26,270 nt of DNA from JAYOEY01 sp038120295 (GCA_038120295.1 JAYOLL010000034.1:1-26270), one strand, 5' to 3'. Numbered from the stretch's first letter, positions 7,644-16,304 are shown. A program made the numbers and translations. Notes: a model not told the origin generated them from the sequence alone.

Positions 7644-8390
7644 ATGGAAAACAGGGAACTGGACGGGACTGCCGCAATCGTCACCGGCAGCACCGGCATC
7701 ATCGGCAGCGAAATCGCCAAGACGCTGGCAGCCGCCGGAGCATCCGTCGTGATAAACGCCAGGACCTCAGAGGAGGAGGCGAATGTTGTGGCCGAGGACA
7801 TCAGGAAGGCTGGCGGCAACGCCATCGTCCAGATGGCGGACGTCACCGACCCGGATGCCGTTGAGCGGCTTATCGCTGCGGCGGTTTCAGCCTTCGGCAG
7901 GCTCGATATCCTGGTCAATAATGTCGGGCCGTCTTCCGTCGCGCCTGTGACCGAACTGTCTTACGAGGAATGGCGCCGGAAAATGGCGATCAAGCTCGAC
8001 AGCGCCTTTCTCTGCATAAAGGCGGCTGTAACGCATCTGGCACAACATGGACGCGGCGCCATCGTCAATATCGGCGCCTCCTCGGCGCATACCGGCAATC
8101 CGAACCGCAGTGCCGATGTCGCCGCCAAGATGGGGCTTGCAGGTCTGACAGGCGCACTGGCCGTGGAACTCGCGCCGCAGCAGATCACGGTCAACTGCAT
8201 CGCGCCCGGCAGGATTTCGCGTCCCGGCGCGACATCGGCGCATTTCGCCGCCCGACCGATCCCGATGGGCAGGGAAGGGACGCCCGAAGAATTCGCAGCG
8301 ACGGTCGCCTTCTTCTGCGGGCCGCATTCGCGCTACACGACGGGCCAGACTCTGCACGTCAACGGCGGCTGGTACGTGTCGATCAACTAG
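7644..8390 (+). CDS. SDR family oxidoreductase with noncanonical active site
   Basis: This 248-residue protein has the Rossmann fold of the short-chain dehydrogenase/reductases: the nucleotide-binding loop TGSTGIIG at 14-21, the NNVG motif at 92-95, and the C-terminal APGRISRPG and GGWYVSIN segments. The active site differs from the family. The YxxxK motif reads D158-V-A-A-K162, so Asp replaces the catalytic Tyr, and the usual Asn of the tetrad appears to be Lys117 (KLDSAF instead of NLxxxF). Ser146/147 and Lys162 remain. The start at 7644 follows GGGACAG and fits the family. The stop is 12 nt before the next gene, so the two form an operon. It may be an enzyme with altered chemistry or a binding protein. 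Confidence 0.85.
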   Translation: MENRELDGTAAIVTGSTGIIGSEIAKTLAAAGASVVINARTSEEEANVVAEDIRKAGGNAIVQMADVTDPDAVERLIAAAVSAFGRLDILVNNVGPSSVAPVTELSYEEWRRKMAIKLDSAFLCIKAAVTHLAQHGRGAIVNIGASSAHTGNPNRSADVAAKMGLAGLTGALAVELAPQQITVNCIAPGRISRPGATSAHFAARPIPMGREGTPEEFAATVAFFCGPHSRYTTGQTLHVNGGWYVSIN

Positions 8391-8402
8391 GGAGGTCAGG
8401 GT

Positions 8403-9290
8403 ATGAGCGGGAAGGGGAAGGCAGCCTTTATCGGGCTCGGTGTCATGGGATACCCCATGGCGGGACATCTTGCCGCGGCAGGGTATGACATGACGGTCTA
8501 TAACCGGACCGCGGAGAAGGCGCTGAAATGGGCCGCCGAACACCGGGGGGAAACGGCCGAAACGCCCGCTCTGGCTGCGGAAAACGCCGATTTCGTCTTT
8601 ACCTGCGTCGGAAACGACGACGATCTGCGCGCGGTCGTGTTAGGTGAGGACGGTATCTTCGCCGGCATGAAACCCGGCGCCATCCTGATCGACAACACGA
8701 CAACGTCGGCCGATGTGGCGCGGGAACTCGAGAAACTTGCCCGTAAACAGGAGTCAGGATTTCTCGACGCGCCTGTTTCCGGCGGTCAGGCCGGTGCGGA
8801 GAATGCAGCGCTTACGGTCATGGTGGGCGGCCAAGCAGAAGTCTTCTCCAAAGCCGAAGATGCCATGAAATCATACGGAAAGGCCGTCACCCACATGGGG
8901 CCGCCGGGCGCCGGACAGCTGAGCAAGATGGTCAACCAGATCTGTATCGCCGGCCTGGTCCAGGCGCTCTCCGAAGGTCTGAATTTTGCGCAGAAAGCAG
9001 GGCTCGACGGCGAACTGTTGCTGGAGGTGATCTCGAAAGGGGCCGCGCAATCCTGGCAGATGGAAAACCGGGGAAAAACGATGCTGCGCAATGAATTCGA
9101 TTTCGGCTTCGCCGTCGACTGGATGCGCAAGGATCTGGGGATCTGCCTCGAAGAGGCCAACCGGAACGGCACCCGGCTTCCGGTCACCGCTCTGGTCGAT
9201 CAGTTCTACAAGGAGGTTCAGCTGAGGGGCGGCGAACGGTTCGATACCTCAAGCCTGATGATGCTGCTTTCGAGCGGGGATCAGTCCTGA
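8403..9290 (+). CDS. NAD(P)-dependent beta-hydroxyacid dehydrogenase (3-hydroxyisobutyrate dehydrogenase family)
   Basis: The 295-residue product belongs to the family that includes 3-hydroxyisobutyrate dehydrogenase and tartronate semialdehyde reductase, which oxidise or reduce beta-hydroxyacids with NAD(P). The N-terminal Rossmann motif is GLGVMG at 11-16, followed by the substrate-binding DAPVSGGQAGAE at 122-133. The catalytic Lys175 lies in GAGQLSKMVNQ, with Asn178. Start 8403 follows a GGAGG site. It is the second gene of an operon with the SDR and faces a divergent maleate isomerase-like gene, which suggests breakdown of a small dicarboxylic or hydroxy acid; the substrate is not known. 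Its 3' end overlaps the convergent mazG by 10 nt. Confidence 0.92.
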   Translation: MSGKGKAAFIGLGVMGYPMAGHLAAAGYDMTVYNRTAEKALKWAAEHRGETAETPALAAENADFVFTCVGNDDDLRAVVLGEDGIFAGMKPGAILIDNTTTSADVARELEKLARKQESGFLDAPVSGGQAGAENAALTVMVGGQAEVFSKAEDAMKSYGKAVTHMGPPGAGQLSKMVNQICIAGLVQALSEGLNFAQKAGLDGELLLEVISKGAAQSWQMENRGKTMLRNEFDFGFAVDWMRKDLGICLEEANRNGTRLPVTALVDQFYKEVQLRGGERFDTSSLMMLLSSGDQS

Positions 9291-10087
9291 TCCGCCTTTA
9301 CCCGGCCCCAGAGTTCCTCCAGCTGGTCAATATTATAGTCTTCTGGGGTTTTGTTTTCTTTTTCAATTAGTTGCTCAAGAGAGCGAAACCTTTTTTCGAA
9401 CTTGTCATTACCGCGGCGCAAGGCGACCTCCGGGTCGATGCCATGGTGCCGGGCAAGGTTGACTGTGGCGAAAATGAGATCCCCAATCTCGTCCTCAAGC
9501 TCGTCCGGGGATCTCGCCGCGCGCACTTCAGCGATTTCCTCCTGCACCTTCTCGTATACAGGCTCGATATCAGGCCAGTCGAACCCGATCCGCGTGGCGC
9601 GTTTCTGGAGCTTTTCGGCACGCATAAGGGCGGGGAGGGCGCGGGCCACCCCATCGAGCGCCGACACCGGGCCTTGACCGGGTTTAGCGACGGCCTCCCG
9701 CTCCGCGGCTTTCTGTTCCTCCCATGCCCGGGTCTGCTGTTCCTCCGTGCGGACTGACGCATCGCCGAATACGTGAGGATGACGCGCTTCCATCTTGTCA
9801 CTGATAGCCTCAACAATTTCGGGAAAACCGTACCGTCCGGCTTCCTTTGACATCTGCGCGTAAAAAACGACCTGGAAGAGCAGATCGCCGAGTTCGCCCT
9901 TCAGACCTTCCATATCGTCTTGTTCTATGGCGTCGGCGACTTCGTAGGCTTCTTCGATCGTGTAGGGCGCAATCGTTCTGAAGCTCTGTTCGATATCCCA
10001 GGGGCACCCGGTATCGGGGTCGCGCAGACGCGACATGATTTCCAGCAACCGGTCGATAGGGTGGAACGGTGTTTTCGTGCCGGTCAT
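9281..10087 (-). CDS. mazG: Nucleoside triphosphate pyrophosphohydrolase MazG
   Basis: MazG hydrolyses nucleoside triphosphates to monophosphates and pyrophosphate, cleaning the nucleotide pool and lowering ppGpp in some bacteria. The 268-residue length fits the two-domain MazG of proteobacteria. In the first domain the metal-binding EExxE motif is E45-E-A-Y-E49, followed by E65-L-G-D68. The second repeat includes ELEDEIGDLIFATVNLARHHG. The GCPWD motif near residue 27 is diagnostic. The gene is the last of the long - strand run and is separated from the upstream hydrolase by 79 nt holding an A/T palindrome, so it may have its own promoter. Its end overlaps the convergent dehydrogenase by 10 nt. 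Confidence 0.95.
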   Translation of the reverse strand: MTGTKTPFHPIDRLLEIMSRLRDPDTGCPWDIEQSFRTIAPYTIEEAYEVADAIEQDDMEGLKGELGDLLFQVVFYAQMSKEAGRYGFPEIVEAISDKMEARHPHVFGDASVRTEEQQTRAWEEQKAAEREAVAKPGQGPVSALDGVARALPALMRAEKLQKRATRIGFDWPDIEPVYEKVQEEIAEVRAARSPDELEDEIGDLIFATVNLARHHGIDPEVALRRGNDKFEKRFRSLEQLIEKENKTPEDYNIDQLEELWGRVKADQD

Positions 10088-10112
10088 GTCATCACCCTTG
10101 GTCAGAATGTCG

Positions 10113-10134
10113 CATAATATATATTATGTTTTTT
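10113..10134. promoter_or_regulatory. Perfect A/T palindrome in the mazG leader
   Basis: A perfect 16-bp palindrome beginning CATAATAT occupies 10113-10128 and is followed on the + strand by six T. On the - strand it lies about 25 nt before the mazG start and contains TATAAT-like hexamers, so it may be the promoter or an operator for mazG. It stands out from the GC-rich surroundings. Confidence 0.35.
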
Positions 10135-10143
10135 ATAGAGACC

Positions 10144-10158
10144 GGCGTGAAAGACGCC
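10144..10158 (-). terminator. Small hairpin after the PhnP-like gene
   Basis: GGCGT and ACGCC form a 5-bp stem around a 5-nt loop, a few nucleotides after the end of the PhnP-like gene. No T tract follows on the - strand, so it is at best a weak terminator or an mRNA-stabilising hairpin. Confidence 0.2.
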
Positions 10159-10166
10159 TGGAACCC

Positions 10167-10946
10167 TTAATCCGGAACATCCAGAACCATGCCGTCATAT
10201 CCCGGTTCGACGCCGCTCGGACAGGAAGCCTTCATGACCTCGTAATCCGACTCGAAATTCATATGGGTCAGCACCGCATGCCGTACCTTCAGCCGTTCGA
10301 TCCAGGATAGCGTCTTGTCCAGATGTGCATGGGTCGGATGCGGCGCACCGTTCCTCAGACACCCGACAATCCAGGTATCCACCCCGGCGAGTTTCTCGAA
10401 GGCATTCTCGTCGAGATTCACGACATCGGTCGAATACGCAAAGGAACCGAAGCGGTACCCCCATGACATGCAGATCCCGTGATCCTGTTCGAAAGGAACG
10501 ATGGATTCGAACGGTCCGACCCCAAACGTTCTACCGTCAAGCCGATGCGGCGCCAGGAACGGCTTGTAAAGATCGAAACGGTCCTGCGCATCTTCGAACA
10601 GGTAGCTGAACCGGTTTATCAGCAGATCGAGAACGTCAGGCGGCCCGAATACGTCTATAACTTTACCGCGTTCGCGCCAGATACCCCTCAGATCGTCGAT
10701 CCCCATGACATGATCGGCATGCTCGTGCGTATAGAGCACTGCATCGATGCTCTCAATTCCGGATCGGAGAAGCTGTGTACGGAGATCCGGAGACGTATCG
10801 ACAAGAACCCGAAACCCGTCTTTTTCCACGACAATCGAGGGGCGCGTCCGGTAGTTCCTTGGATTTTCCGGGTCGCATTGCCCCCAGTTGCCGGTAACCA
10901 GCGGGACGCCGCTCGACGGACCGCAGCCGAGTACGGTTATTTTCAT
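10167..10946 (-). CDS. MBL-fold metal-dependent hydrolase (PhnP-like)
   Basis: This 259-residue metallo-beta-lactamase-fold protein resembles the PhnP/RNase Z-like phosphodiesterase group. The metal-binding HxHxDH motif is H74-E-H76-A-D78-H79, preceded by the loop VLVDTSPDLR. Later metal ligands are probably in YSTDVVNL and THMNFE. The N-terminal LGCGPSSGVPLVTGNWGQCD is typical of this group. The start codon overlaps the tatD stop as TAATG (10944-10948), indicating translational coupling. A gene of this family follows tatD in many proteobacteria. It lies outside any phosphonate operon, so a cyclic phosphodiester substrate is possible but unproven. Confidence 0.9.
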   Translation of the reverse strand: MKITVLGCGPSSGVPLVTGNWGQCDPENPRNYRTRPSIVVEKDGFRVLVDTSPDLRTQLLRSGIESIDAVLYTHEHADHVMGIDDLRGIWRERGKVIDVFGPPDVLDLLINRFSYLFEDAQDRFDLYKPFLAPHRLDGRTFGVGPFESIVPFEQDHGICMSWGYRFGSFAYSTDVVNLDENAFEKLAGVDTWIVGCLRNGAPHPTHAHLDKTLSWIERLKVRHAVLTHMNFESDYEVMKASCPSGVEPGYDGMVLDVPD

Positions 10947-11731
10947 TAATCCGACGGTCTCTCGGCCCTGGAAAACAGCCGGAAGAAATTGTCCGTGGTC
11001 GCGGCGGCAAGCGCGGTTTCGTCCAGTCCCTTGAGTTCCGCTGCTTTCCTGGCCGTATGCACAACGAAAGACGGTTCGTTGCGCTTTCCGCGGTTCGGCA
11101 CCGGCGCAAGAAACGGCGAATCCGTCTCCACCAGGAGCCGTTCCACGGGAACATCCCTGACGATATCCCTGATTTCTTCCGCATTATTGAAAGTCACAAT
11201 GCCCGACAGGGAAATATAAAAACCGATATCGAGCGCCCGTTCAGCCAGTTCGCGTCCGCTGGCGAAACAATGAAGAACCCCGGTAAACGCGCCTTTCGCG
11301 TATTCGTCTTCAAGAATTGCCGCCATATCTTCGTCCGCATCCCGAGTATGCACGATCAGCGGCAGGGCGGTTTCACGCGCCGCGGCAATATGTTCCCGAA
11401 AACTTGCCTTCTGATCGTCCCGCGGGCTCGTGTCGTAATAGTAATCGAGTCCTGTCTCCCCGATTCCCACGACCTTGGGGTCTTCCGCGAGGCGAACCAG
11501 CTCTTCGGCCCGCGCCCTTCCCTCTTCCGCAACCTGATGCGGATGAATGCCGACAGAACACCAGATTCGATCGTTACGGCGGGCGATGTCGCGAATTTCC
11601 TCGAAGCGGCTGACGCGGGTGCAGATCGTCACCATGGTGCCTACGCCCGCATCGAACGCGCGCTGAACCGCTAGCTCCCTGTCTTCGTCAAAACTGTCGA
11701 AATCGAGGTGACAGTGGCTGTCGACCAGCAT
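10946..11731 (-). CDS. tatD: TatD family metal-dependent deoxyribonuclease
   Basis: TatD-type enzymes are TIM-barrel metallohydrolases with 3'-5' exonuclease or DNase activity, linked to DNA repair and quality control. The 261-residue product carries the full metal site: His6 and His8 (DSHCHLD), Glu92 (GIGETGLDYYYD), His128 (VHTRDAD), His154 (LHCFASG) and Asp204 (VETDSPFLAP). The start at 11731 is chosen because the conserved MLVDSHCHLD begins there and a GGGAG/GAGG site lies just upstream in the end of metG; the frame is open further upstream only through metG. It starts 5 nt after the metG stop. metG-tatD adjacency is common in bacteria. The gene is of the YcfH/YabD type, so the symbol is a family name. 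Confidence 0.93.
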   Translation of the reverse strand: MLVDSHCHLDFDSFDEDRELAVQRAFDAGVGTMVTICTRVSRFEEIRDIARRNDRIWCSVGIHPHQVAEEGRARAEELVRLAEDPKVVGIGETGLDYYYDTSPRDDQKASFREHIAAARETALPLIVHTRDADEDMAAILEDEYAKGAFTGVLHCFASGRELAERALDIGFYISLSGIVTFNNAEEIRDIVRDVPVERLLVETDSPFLAPVPNRGKRNEPSFVVHTARKAAELKGLDETALAAATTDNFFRLFSRAERPSD

Positions 11732-11736
11732 ACGCC

Positions 11737-13299
11737 TCAGCTCCCGCTTTTCGCCGCGTCTTCCTCGACAAACCGTGGGAATACGCCTTCCGGCTTCGGC
11801 AGCGCGATCCCCGGCGTCAGACGGCCGGCCTCGCCGCAACGGTCGAAGCCGCGATCCGCCTCGCCAACGACAAGCTGATCCAGCATCGCAGCTGTCGAGC
11901 CCGGCATGAAGGGTTGCAGCAACAGCGCTACATTCCGAACGGTTTCGGCGAGCGTGTAGAGAACCGACCGCATCCGGTCCGGGTTCTCCTTGTTGAGCTT
12001 CCAGGGCGCCTGCGCATCCACGTAGCTGTTAGCGGCGCGCACCACACGCCAGACGGTTTCCAGCACGTCATGCAACGCCTGGCGATCCATCTGGTTGCGG
12101 CATTCGGCCAGCATGGCGCCCGCGCTGGAAAGAAGCGCCGCGTCCTCATCGGTCGCCGGCCCCGGCTCGGGCAGCACGCCGTCGCAATAGCGCTGCACCA
12201 TCGACAGAACGCGCTGCGCCAGATTCCCGAGATCATTGGCCAGATCGCTGTTAATGCGGTTGATGATCTGTTCGCGCGAAAACGATCCGTCGCTGCCGTA
12301 CGGAACCTCGCGCAGCAGGAAATAACGGAGCTGGTCGAGACCGAACTCCTCCACCATGTCGGACGGCGACAGAACGTTGCCGAGCGACTTGGACATCTTG
12401 GCGCCCTCAACATTGAGGAATCCGTGCCCGAACACGCGTTTCGGCAAATCGACGCCCGCACTCATCAGGAAAGCCGGCCAGTAAATGGCGTGAAACCGGA
12501 GGATATCCTTGCCGATGATGTGAATATCCACTGGCCAGTAGCGCTTCATCATCCCGTCGGTATCGTCCGGGAAACCGAGCGCCGTGATGTAGTTCGTCAG
12601 CGCATCCAGCCACACATACATGATGTGGTCGGGATCATCCGGCACCGGCACCCCCCAATCGAAGGTGGTACGCGAAATCGAGAGATCGCGGAGCCCCTGA
12701 CGAACGAAACTCACGACCTCGTTGCGGCGGAAATCCGGCTGGATGAAGTCGGGATTCTCTTCGTAGTACTTCAGCAGCCGGTCCCCATAGGCCGAAAGCC
12801 GGAAGAAATAGGAAGGTTCCTCGACCCATTCGCATTCCGCGCCGGACGGCGCCAGCTTTTTGCCGCCTTCCCCGTCGGTCAGTTCGCTTTCATCGAAAAA
12901 CGCTTCGTCGCGCGTCGAATACCAGCCGGCATAGCTGTCGAGATAGATATCGCCATTATCTGCGATTTTCTGCCATATGGCCTGGGAAGCGGCGTAATGG
13001 GCTTCTTCAGTGGTGCGGATAAAACGATCATATGAAATTTCAAGAAGGTCATCCATCTCCTTGAAATATAAAGATATTTCATCGCAGAACGCCTTCGGAT
13101 CCACGCCGGCGTCGGCAGCCGATTTGGCCACCTTCTGTCCGTGCTCGTCAGTGCCCGTACAGAAATGAACATCGTACCCGTCGAGGCGCTTGAACCGCGC
13201 CAGCACGTCGGTCGAGATCACCTCATAGGCATGCCCCAGATGCGGACGACCGTTCACATAGGCGATTGCTGTCGTGATATAAAAGCTCTTATCGGCCAT
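11737..13299 (-). CDS. metG: Methionyl-tRNA synthetase
   Basis: This class I aminoacyl-tRNA synthetase charges tRNA-Met. The 520-residue protein has the HIGH-type motif as HLGH at 20-23 and KMSKS at about residue 300. It lacks the zinc-knuckle cysteines of the E. coli type and the C-terminal tRNA-binding (Trbp111-like) domain, so it belongs to the shorter form frequent in alphaproteobacteria. The TGTDEHGQK and VWLDALTNY motifs line the methionine and adenylate pocket. It begins 30 nt after the holB stop and is followed closely by tatD, in the same transcription unit. Confidence 0.97.
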   Translation of the reverse strand: MADKSFYITTAIAYVNGRPHLGHAYEVISTDVLARFKRLDGYDVHFCTGTDEHGQKVAKSAADAGVDPKAFCDEISLYFKEMDDLLEISYDRFIRTTEEAHYAASQAIWQKIADNGDIYLDSYAGWYSTRDEAFFDESELTDGEGGKKLAPSGAECEWVEEPSYFFRLSAYGDRLLKYYEENPDFIQPDFRRNEVVSFVRQGLRDLSISRTTFDWGVPVPDDPDHIMYVWLDALTNYITALGFPDDTDGMMKRYWPVDIHIIGKDILRFHAIYWPAFLMSAGVDLPKRVFGHGFLNVEGAKMSKSLGNVLSPSDMVEEFGLDQLRYFLLREVPYGSDGSFSREQIINRINSDLANDLGNLAQRVLSMVQRYCDGVLPEPGPATDEDAALLSSAGAMLAECRNQMDRQALHDVLETVWRVVRAANSYVDAQAPWKLNKENPDRMRSVLYTLAETVRNVALLLQPFMPGSTAAMLDQLVVGEADRGFDRCGEAGRLTPGIALPKPEGVFPRFVEEDAAKSGS

Positions 13300-13329
13300 C
13301 GAGGGGTCCGGAATTCTTGTCCGCGTCGC

Positions 13330-14457
13330 TCAGGCGCGCATTGCGCGCTGCATCGCGGCAAACATGTTGAGAACAATCTGTTTTCTGTCGAGATTCAGCC
13401 GATCCGTCTGATCCGCCAGACTGTTGACCTTCTCCCATACCTCCATCCACCGATCAACCCCGGCGGCAGCCAGCAGGCGGGCCGCACACCCCGCCTCCTC
13501 CGCCACAATCGGCGCCAGCCCCTCCGCATCTCCACGGGCGCCGGCCCGGGCGAGCCTGCCGATCCACCAGGACAGAAGCATACTAACGGTGCGAAATTTT
13601 TCCTCTGCACCGCGTCTGGCGAGACCATCGCTGAAAGCGTGGAGCGTTGCCGTGTCGGCATTGGGAAGCTGGGAGAGCAGGCTGACCAGAGCGCGATAGA
13701 GCTCCAGCCCACCCTCGTCGGCCAGAGAAAGCGCACGCCCTGGACTTCCTTCGGAAAGAGCCGCCAGCGCGATACGGTCTTCGCCGGACAGATCCGGGCG
13801 ATGCTTCTCGATGATGGAGGCGACGGTTTCCGGAGGAGGCGGATTCAGCGACAGCCGGCAACAGCGCGACCGGATTGTCGGCAGCAGGCGCCCCGGCGAA
13901 TGGCTGACCAGCAGAAGAAGCGCACGTTCGGGGGGCTCTTCAAGCATCTTTAGAAGCGCATTCGCGGCATTCGGATTCATCTCGTCCGCCGAATCCACGA
14001 CAATGACGCGCCAGCCGCCTTCGCCAGCCGTCATCCGCATGAATTCCCCTGCCTTGCGGACATTCTCGACCGAAATCGATGTTCTGAGGGCGCTTGTGTC
14101 GGGATTGACCTCCCGCTGCAACGTAATCAGGTCGGCATGGCTTCCCGTAGCGATCCGCCGGGCGACCGGGCTTTCGGGATCGACAAAAAGCGTCTCAGGC
14201 GCCGCGACCGGTTCGTCGCCAAAGAGCCCGGGCCCATCGTCCGCGGCAGGTGCGCTCCCAGAAGAAAGTACAAACCGGGCAATGCGAAAGGCAAGCGTCG
14301 CCTTTCCGATCCCCTTCGGTCCTGCGATCAGCCAGCCATGCGGCAGGCGACCCGACCGCCACCCTGCAAGAAAGCGATGTTCGGCGGCCTCGTGTCCCAG
14401 CAGTTCGGGGTTCCGCCGCGGCGCGAACGGATCTTCAGCCTGGTCTTTGTCAGCCAT
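13330..14457 (-). CDS. holB: DNA polymerase III subunit delta'
   Basis: Delta' is part of the clamp loader that places the sliding clamp on DNA. The 375-residue product has the AAA+ fold. The P-loop reads GPKGIGKAT (46-54), with Ala where ATP-binding loaders have Ser/Thr, consistent with delta' not being an active ATPase. The DEMNPNAANALLKMLEEPP stretch and the RSRC sensor motif are characteristic. The four-cysteine zinc module of E. coli delta' appears absent between residues 60 and 110. The start is 2 nt after the tmk stop, and tmk-holB linkage is widespread in proteobacteria. Confidence 0.95.
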   Translation of the reverse strand: MADKDQAEDPFAPRRNPELLGHEAAEHRFLAGWRSGRLPHGWLIAGPKGIGKATLAFRIARFVLSSGSAPAADDGPGLFGDEPVAAPETLFVDPESPVARRIATGSHADLITLQREVNPDTSALRTSISVENVRKAGEFMRMTAGEGGWRVIVVDSADEMNPNAANALLKMLEEPPERALLLLVSHSPGRLLPTIRSRCCRLSLNPPPPETVASIIEKHRPDLSGEDRIALAALSEGSPGRALSLADEGGLELYRALVSLLSQLPNADTATLHAFSDGLARRGAEEKFRTVSMLLSWWIGRLARAGARGDAEGLAPIVAEEAGCAARLLAAAGVDRWMEVWEKVNSLADQTDRLNLDRKQIVLNMFAAMQRAMRA

Positions 14458-14459
14458 GA

Positions 14460-15107
14460 TTATCCAAAGAGATCCGGCAGGCGTTGTGCGACGATAGCTT
14501 GGATCCGCGCCGAAACCTCTTCACGGTCGCCGGTCGCGTCGATTACTGCGCATCGCTGACTTTCGCGCTCAGCAATCGCAAGAAACCCCTCCCTCAGCCT
14601 GTTATGGAATTCGGTTCCCATCCGTTCATATCTCTGAGCATCGTCTCCGCGCGCCTGGGCGCGTCTGAGCCCCTCCTCCACACGCATGTCGAGGATGAGC
14701 GTCAGATTCACCGTCAGCCCTTCTACGACCAGATCGTGAAGCGCGCCGATGCGCTCGGCCGAAACGCCCTGCCCATACCCCTGATAAGCGAGCGTCGAAT
14801 CCGCGAAACGGTCACAAAGGACGATGTCGCCACGCGCCAGAGCCGGCCGTACCGTGCGCTCAAGATGCTCCCTGCGCGCCGCGTAATGCAGCAGAGTTTC
14901 CGTAAAAGGTTCCCACTGATCCGCATCGCCTTCGACCAGCAGGGTCCGGATACGTTCCGCCCCCGGAGCGCCGCCCGGTTCCCGCGTCTGTGTTACGGAA
15001 TTTCCAGCTGCCTCCAACGCCTCGGCAAGAAGCGCGATCTGCGTCGATTTGCCGGCGCCCTCGCCGCCTTCGAAGGTGATGAATTTTCCTGCAGTCACGG
15101 GCGTCAT
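14460..15107 (-). CDS. tmk: Thymidylate kinase
   Basis: Tmk phosphorylates dTMP to dTDP, feeding dTTP synthesis. The 215-residue product has the P-loop GGEGAGKST at 14-22 and the DRF motif at 99-101 in CDRFADSTLAYQG. A LID region rich in Arg (RRAQARGDDAQRYE) follows, as in the class with catalytic Arg in the LID. It begins 8 nt after the dacA stop and ends 2 nt before holB, so the three are surely co-transcribed. Confidence 0.97.
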   Translation of the reverse strand: MTPVTAGKFITFEGGEGAGKSTQIALLAEALEAAGNSVTQTREPGGAPGAERIRTLLVEGDADQWEPFTETLLHYAARREHLERTVRPALARGDIVLCDRFADSTLAYQGYGQGVSAERIGALHDLVVEGLTVNLTLILDMRVEEGLRRAQARGDDAQRYERMGTEFHNRLREGFLAIAERESQRCAVIDATGDREEVSARIQAIVAQRLPDLFG

Positions 15108-15115
15108 ATCCGCGT

Positions 15116-16276
15116 TCAGCGCGCGGATCCACCCCAGATCAGGTATTGAACCGCCGCACCGATCCGTCCGGATGGTCCCAGCCGCTCGACGGCGTTGGCC
15201 GCCACCAAGGGGATCTCGACCGTCTTTCGCCCCGGAGACACGATCTGCACCCGCCCGATGGCAGCGCCGGCGGCGACTGGCGCCTGTACAGGGTTGCGAT
15301 AGATTGCTTTCACCTTCATGTCGCGTCGCGCCGACCGCGGCATGGTCAGCACGAGATCGCTGCCGGCCAGCAATTTCACCTGCGGCGCTTCACCCAGCCA
15401 TATATCGGCGGTGTCGACTTCTTCGCCCTTTTTGAACAGCGCATAGGAGGCGGTTTCCCGGAACCCCCAATCCATCAGGCGCGCGGACTCGGAGGACCTT
15501 GCGCGCATGCTGCCCAGCCCGTTAACCACCAGGACCAGACGTCTTCCGTTTCGTTCGACGGACGACGCCAGGCCGTAGCCCGATGCCTCGGTATGACCGG
15601 TCTTGAGACCGTCGGCGCCGAACCCCTTGTATAGTAGCGGGTTCCTGTTCCCCTGCCGGATTCCGCCATAGGTATATTCAGTCTCGGCGAATATCGAATA
15701 GTATTCGGGAAAATCGCGGATCAGCTTAATCGAGAGCGTAGCGATGTCGCGCGCCGACATGTAATGACCTTCGGCAGGCCAGCCCGTCGCATTCTTGAAG
15801 CTGCTATTGGCAAGCCCTATTTCTTTCGCCCTGCGGGTCATCAGCATGGCGAACGCATCCTCGCTGCCCGAAATTCCTTCAGCGATAACGACGCAGGCAT
15901 CATTGCCGGACTGAATGATTATTCCGCGCAAGAGTTCTTCCACCGATACCCGCGTATTCACCATCACAAACATCTTCGAGCCGCCTTTACGCCAGGCTTT
16001 ACGGCTCACCAGGAACCTGTCGTTGAGGCTCAGCTTTCCGGATTTGAGCCGTTCGAAGACCATAAAGATGGTCATCAGCTTGCTCATTGACGCAGGCGGC
16101 ATCGGGACGTCGGCATCCTTTTCGAGGATGATGGAATCCGTCGTCATGTCGATCATGATCGCGTGTTTCGCAGTCGTATCGACCTGAGCCAGCGCTGTCG
16201 TCCCGGACAGGCCTGACAGCGCCGCCAGAAACGCAGTGGCGAGGACAAAAAATCCGAATGCCCGAAAATTCAACAT
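15116..16276 (-). CDS. dacA: D-alanyl-D-alanine carboxypeptidase (PBP5/6 type)
   Basis: This periplasmic penicillin-binding protein trims the terminal D-Ala from peptidoglycan stem peptides. The 386-residue protein has a signal peptide with likely cleavage after ALA (residue 30). It carries the three serine-peptidase motifs: S63-M-S-K66, S123-G-N125 and K225-T-G227. A C-terminal beta-rich domain of PBP5 type (about 285-386) follows; I do not see a clear amphipathic membrane anchor at the end. It lies 82 nt after rlpA, with hairpins in the gap, and just before tmk. It acts in the same compartment as the RlpA and MltB enzymes encoded upstream. Confidence 0.95.
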   Translation of the reverse strand: MLNFRAFGFFVLATAFLAALSGLSGTTALAQVDTTAKHAIMIDMTTDSIILEKDADVPMPPASMSKLMTIFMVFERLKSGKLSLNDRFLVSRKAWRKGGSKMFVMVNTRVSVEELLRGIIIQSGNDACVVIAEGISGSEDAFAMLMTRRAKEIGLANSSFKNATGWPAEGHYMSARDIATLSIKLIRDFPEYYSIFAETEYTYGGIRQGNRNPLLYKGFGADGLKTGHTEASGYGLASSVERNGRRLVLVVNGLGSMRARSSESARLMDWGFRETASYALFKKGEEVDTADIWLGEAPQVKLLAGSDLVLTMPRSARRDMKVKAIYRNPVQAPVAAGAAIGRVQIVSPGRKTVEIPLVAANAVERLGPSGRIGAAVQYLIWGGSAR

Positions 16277-16304
16277 TGTTACTCGTTCACCTCTTGATTA
16301 TCGG

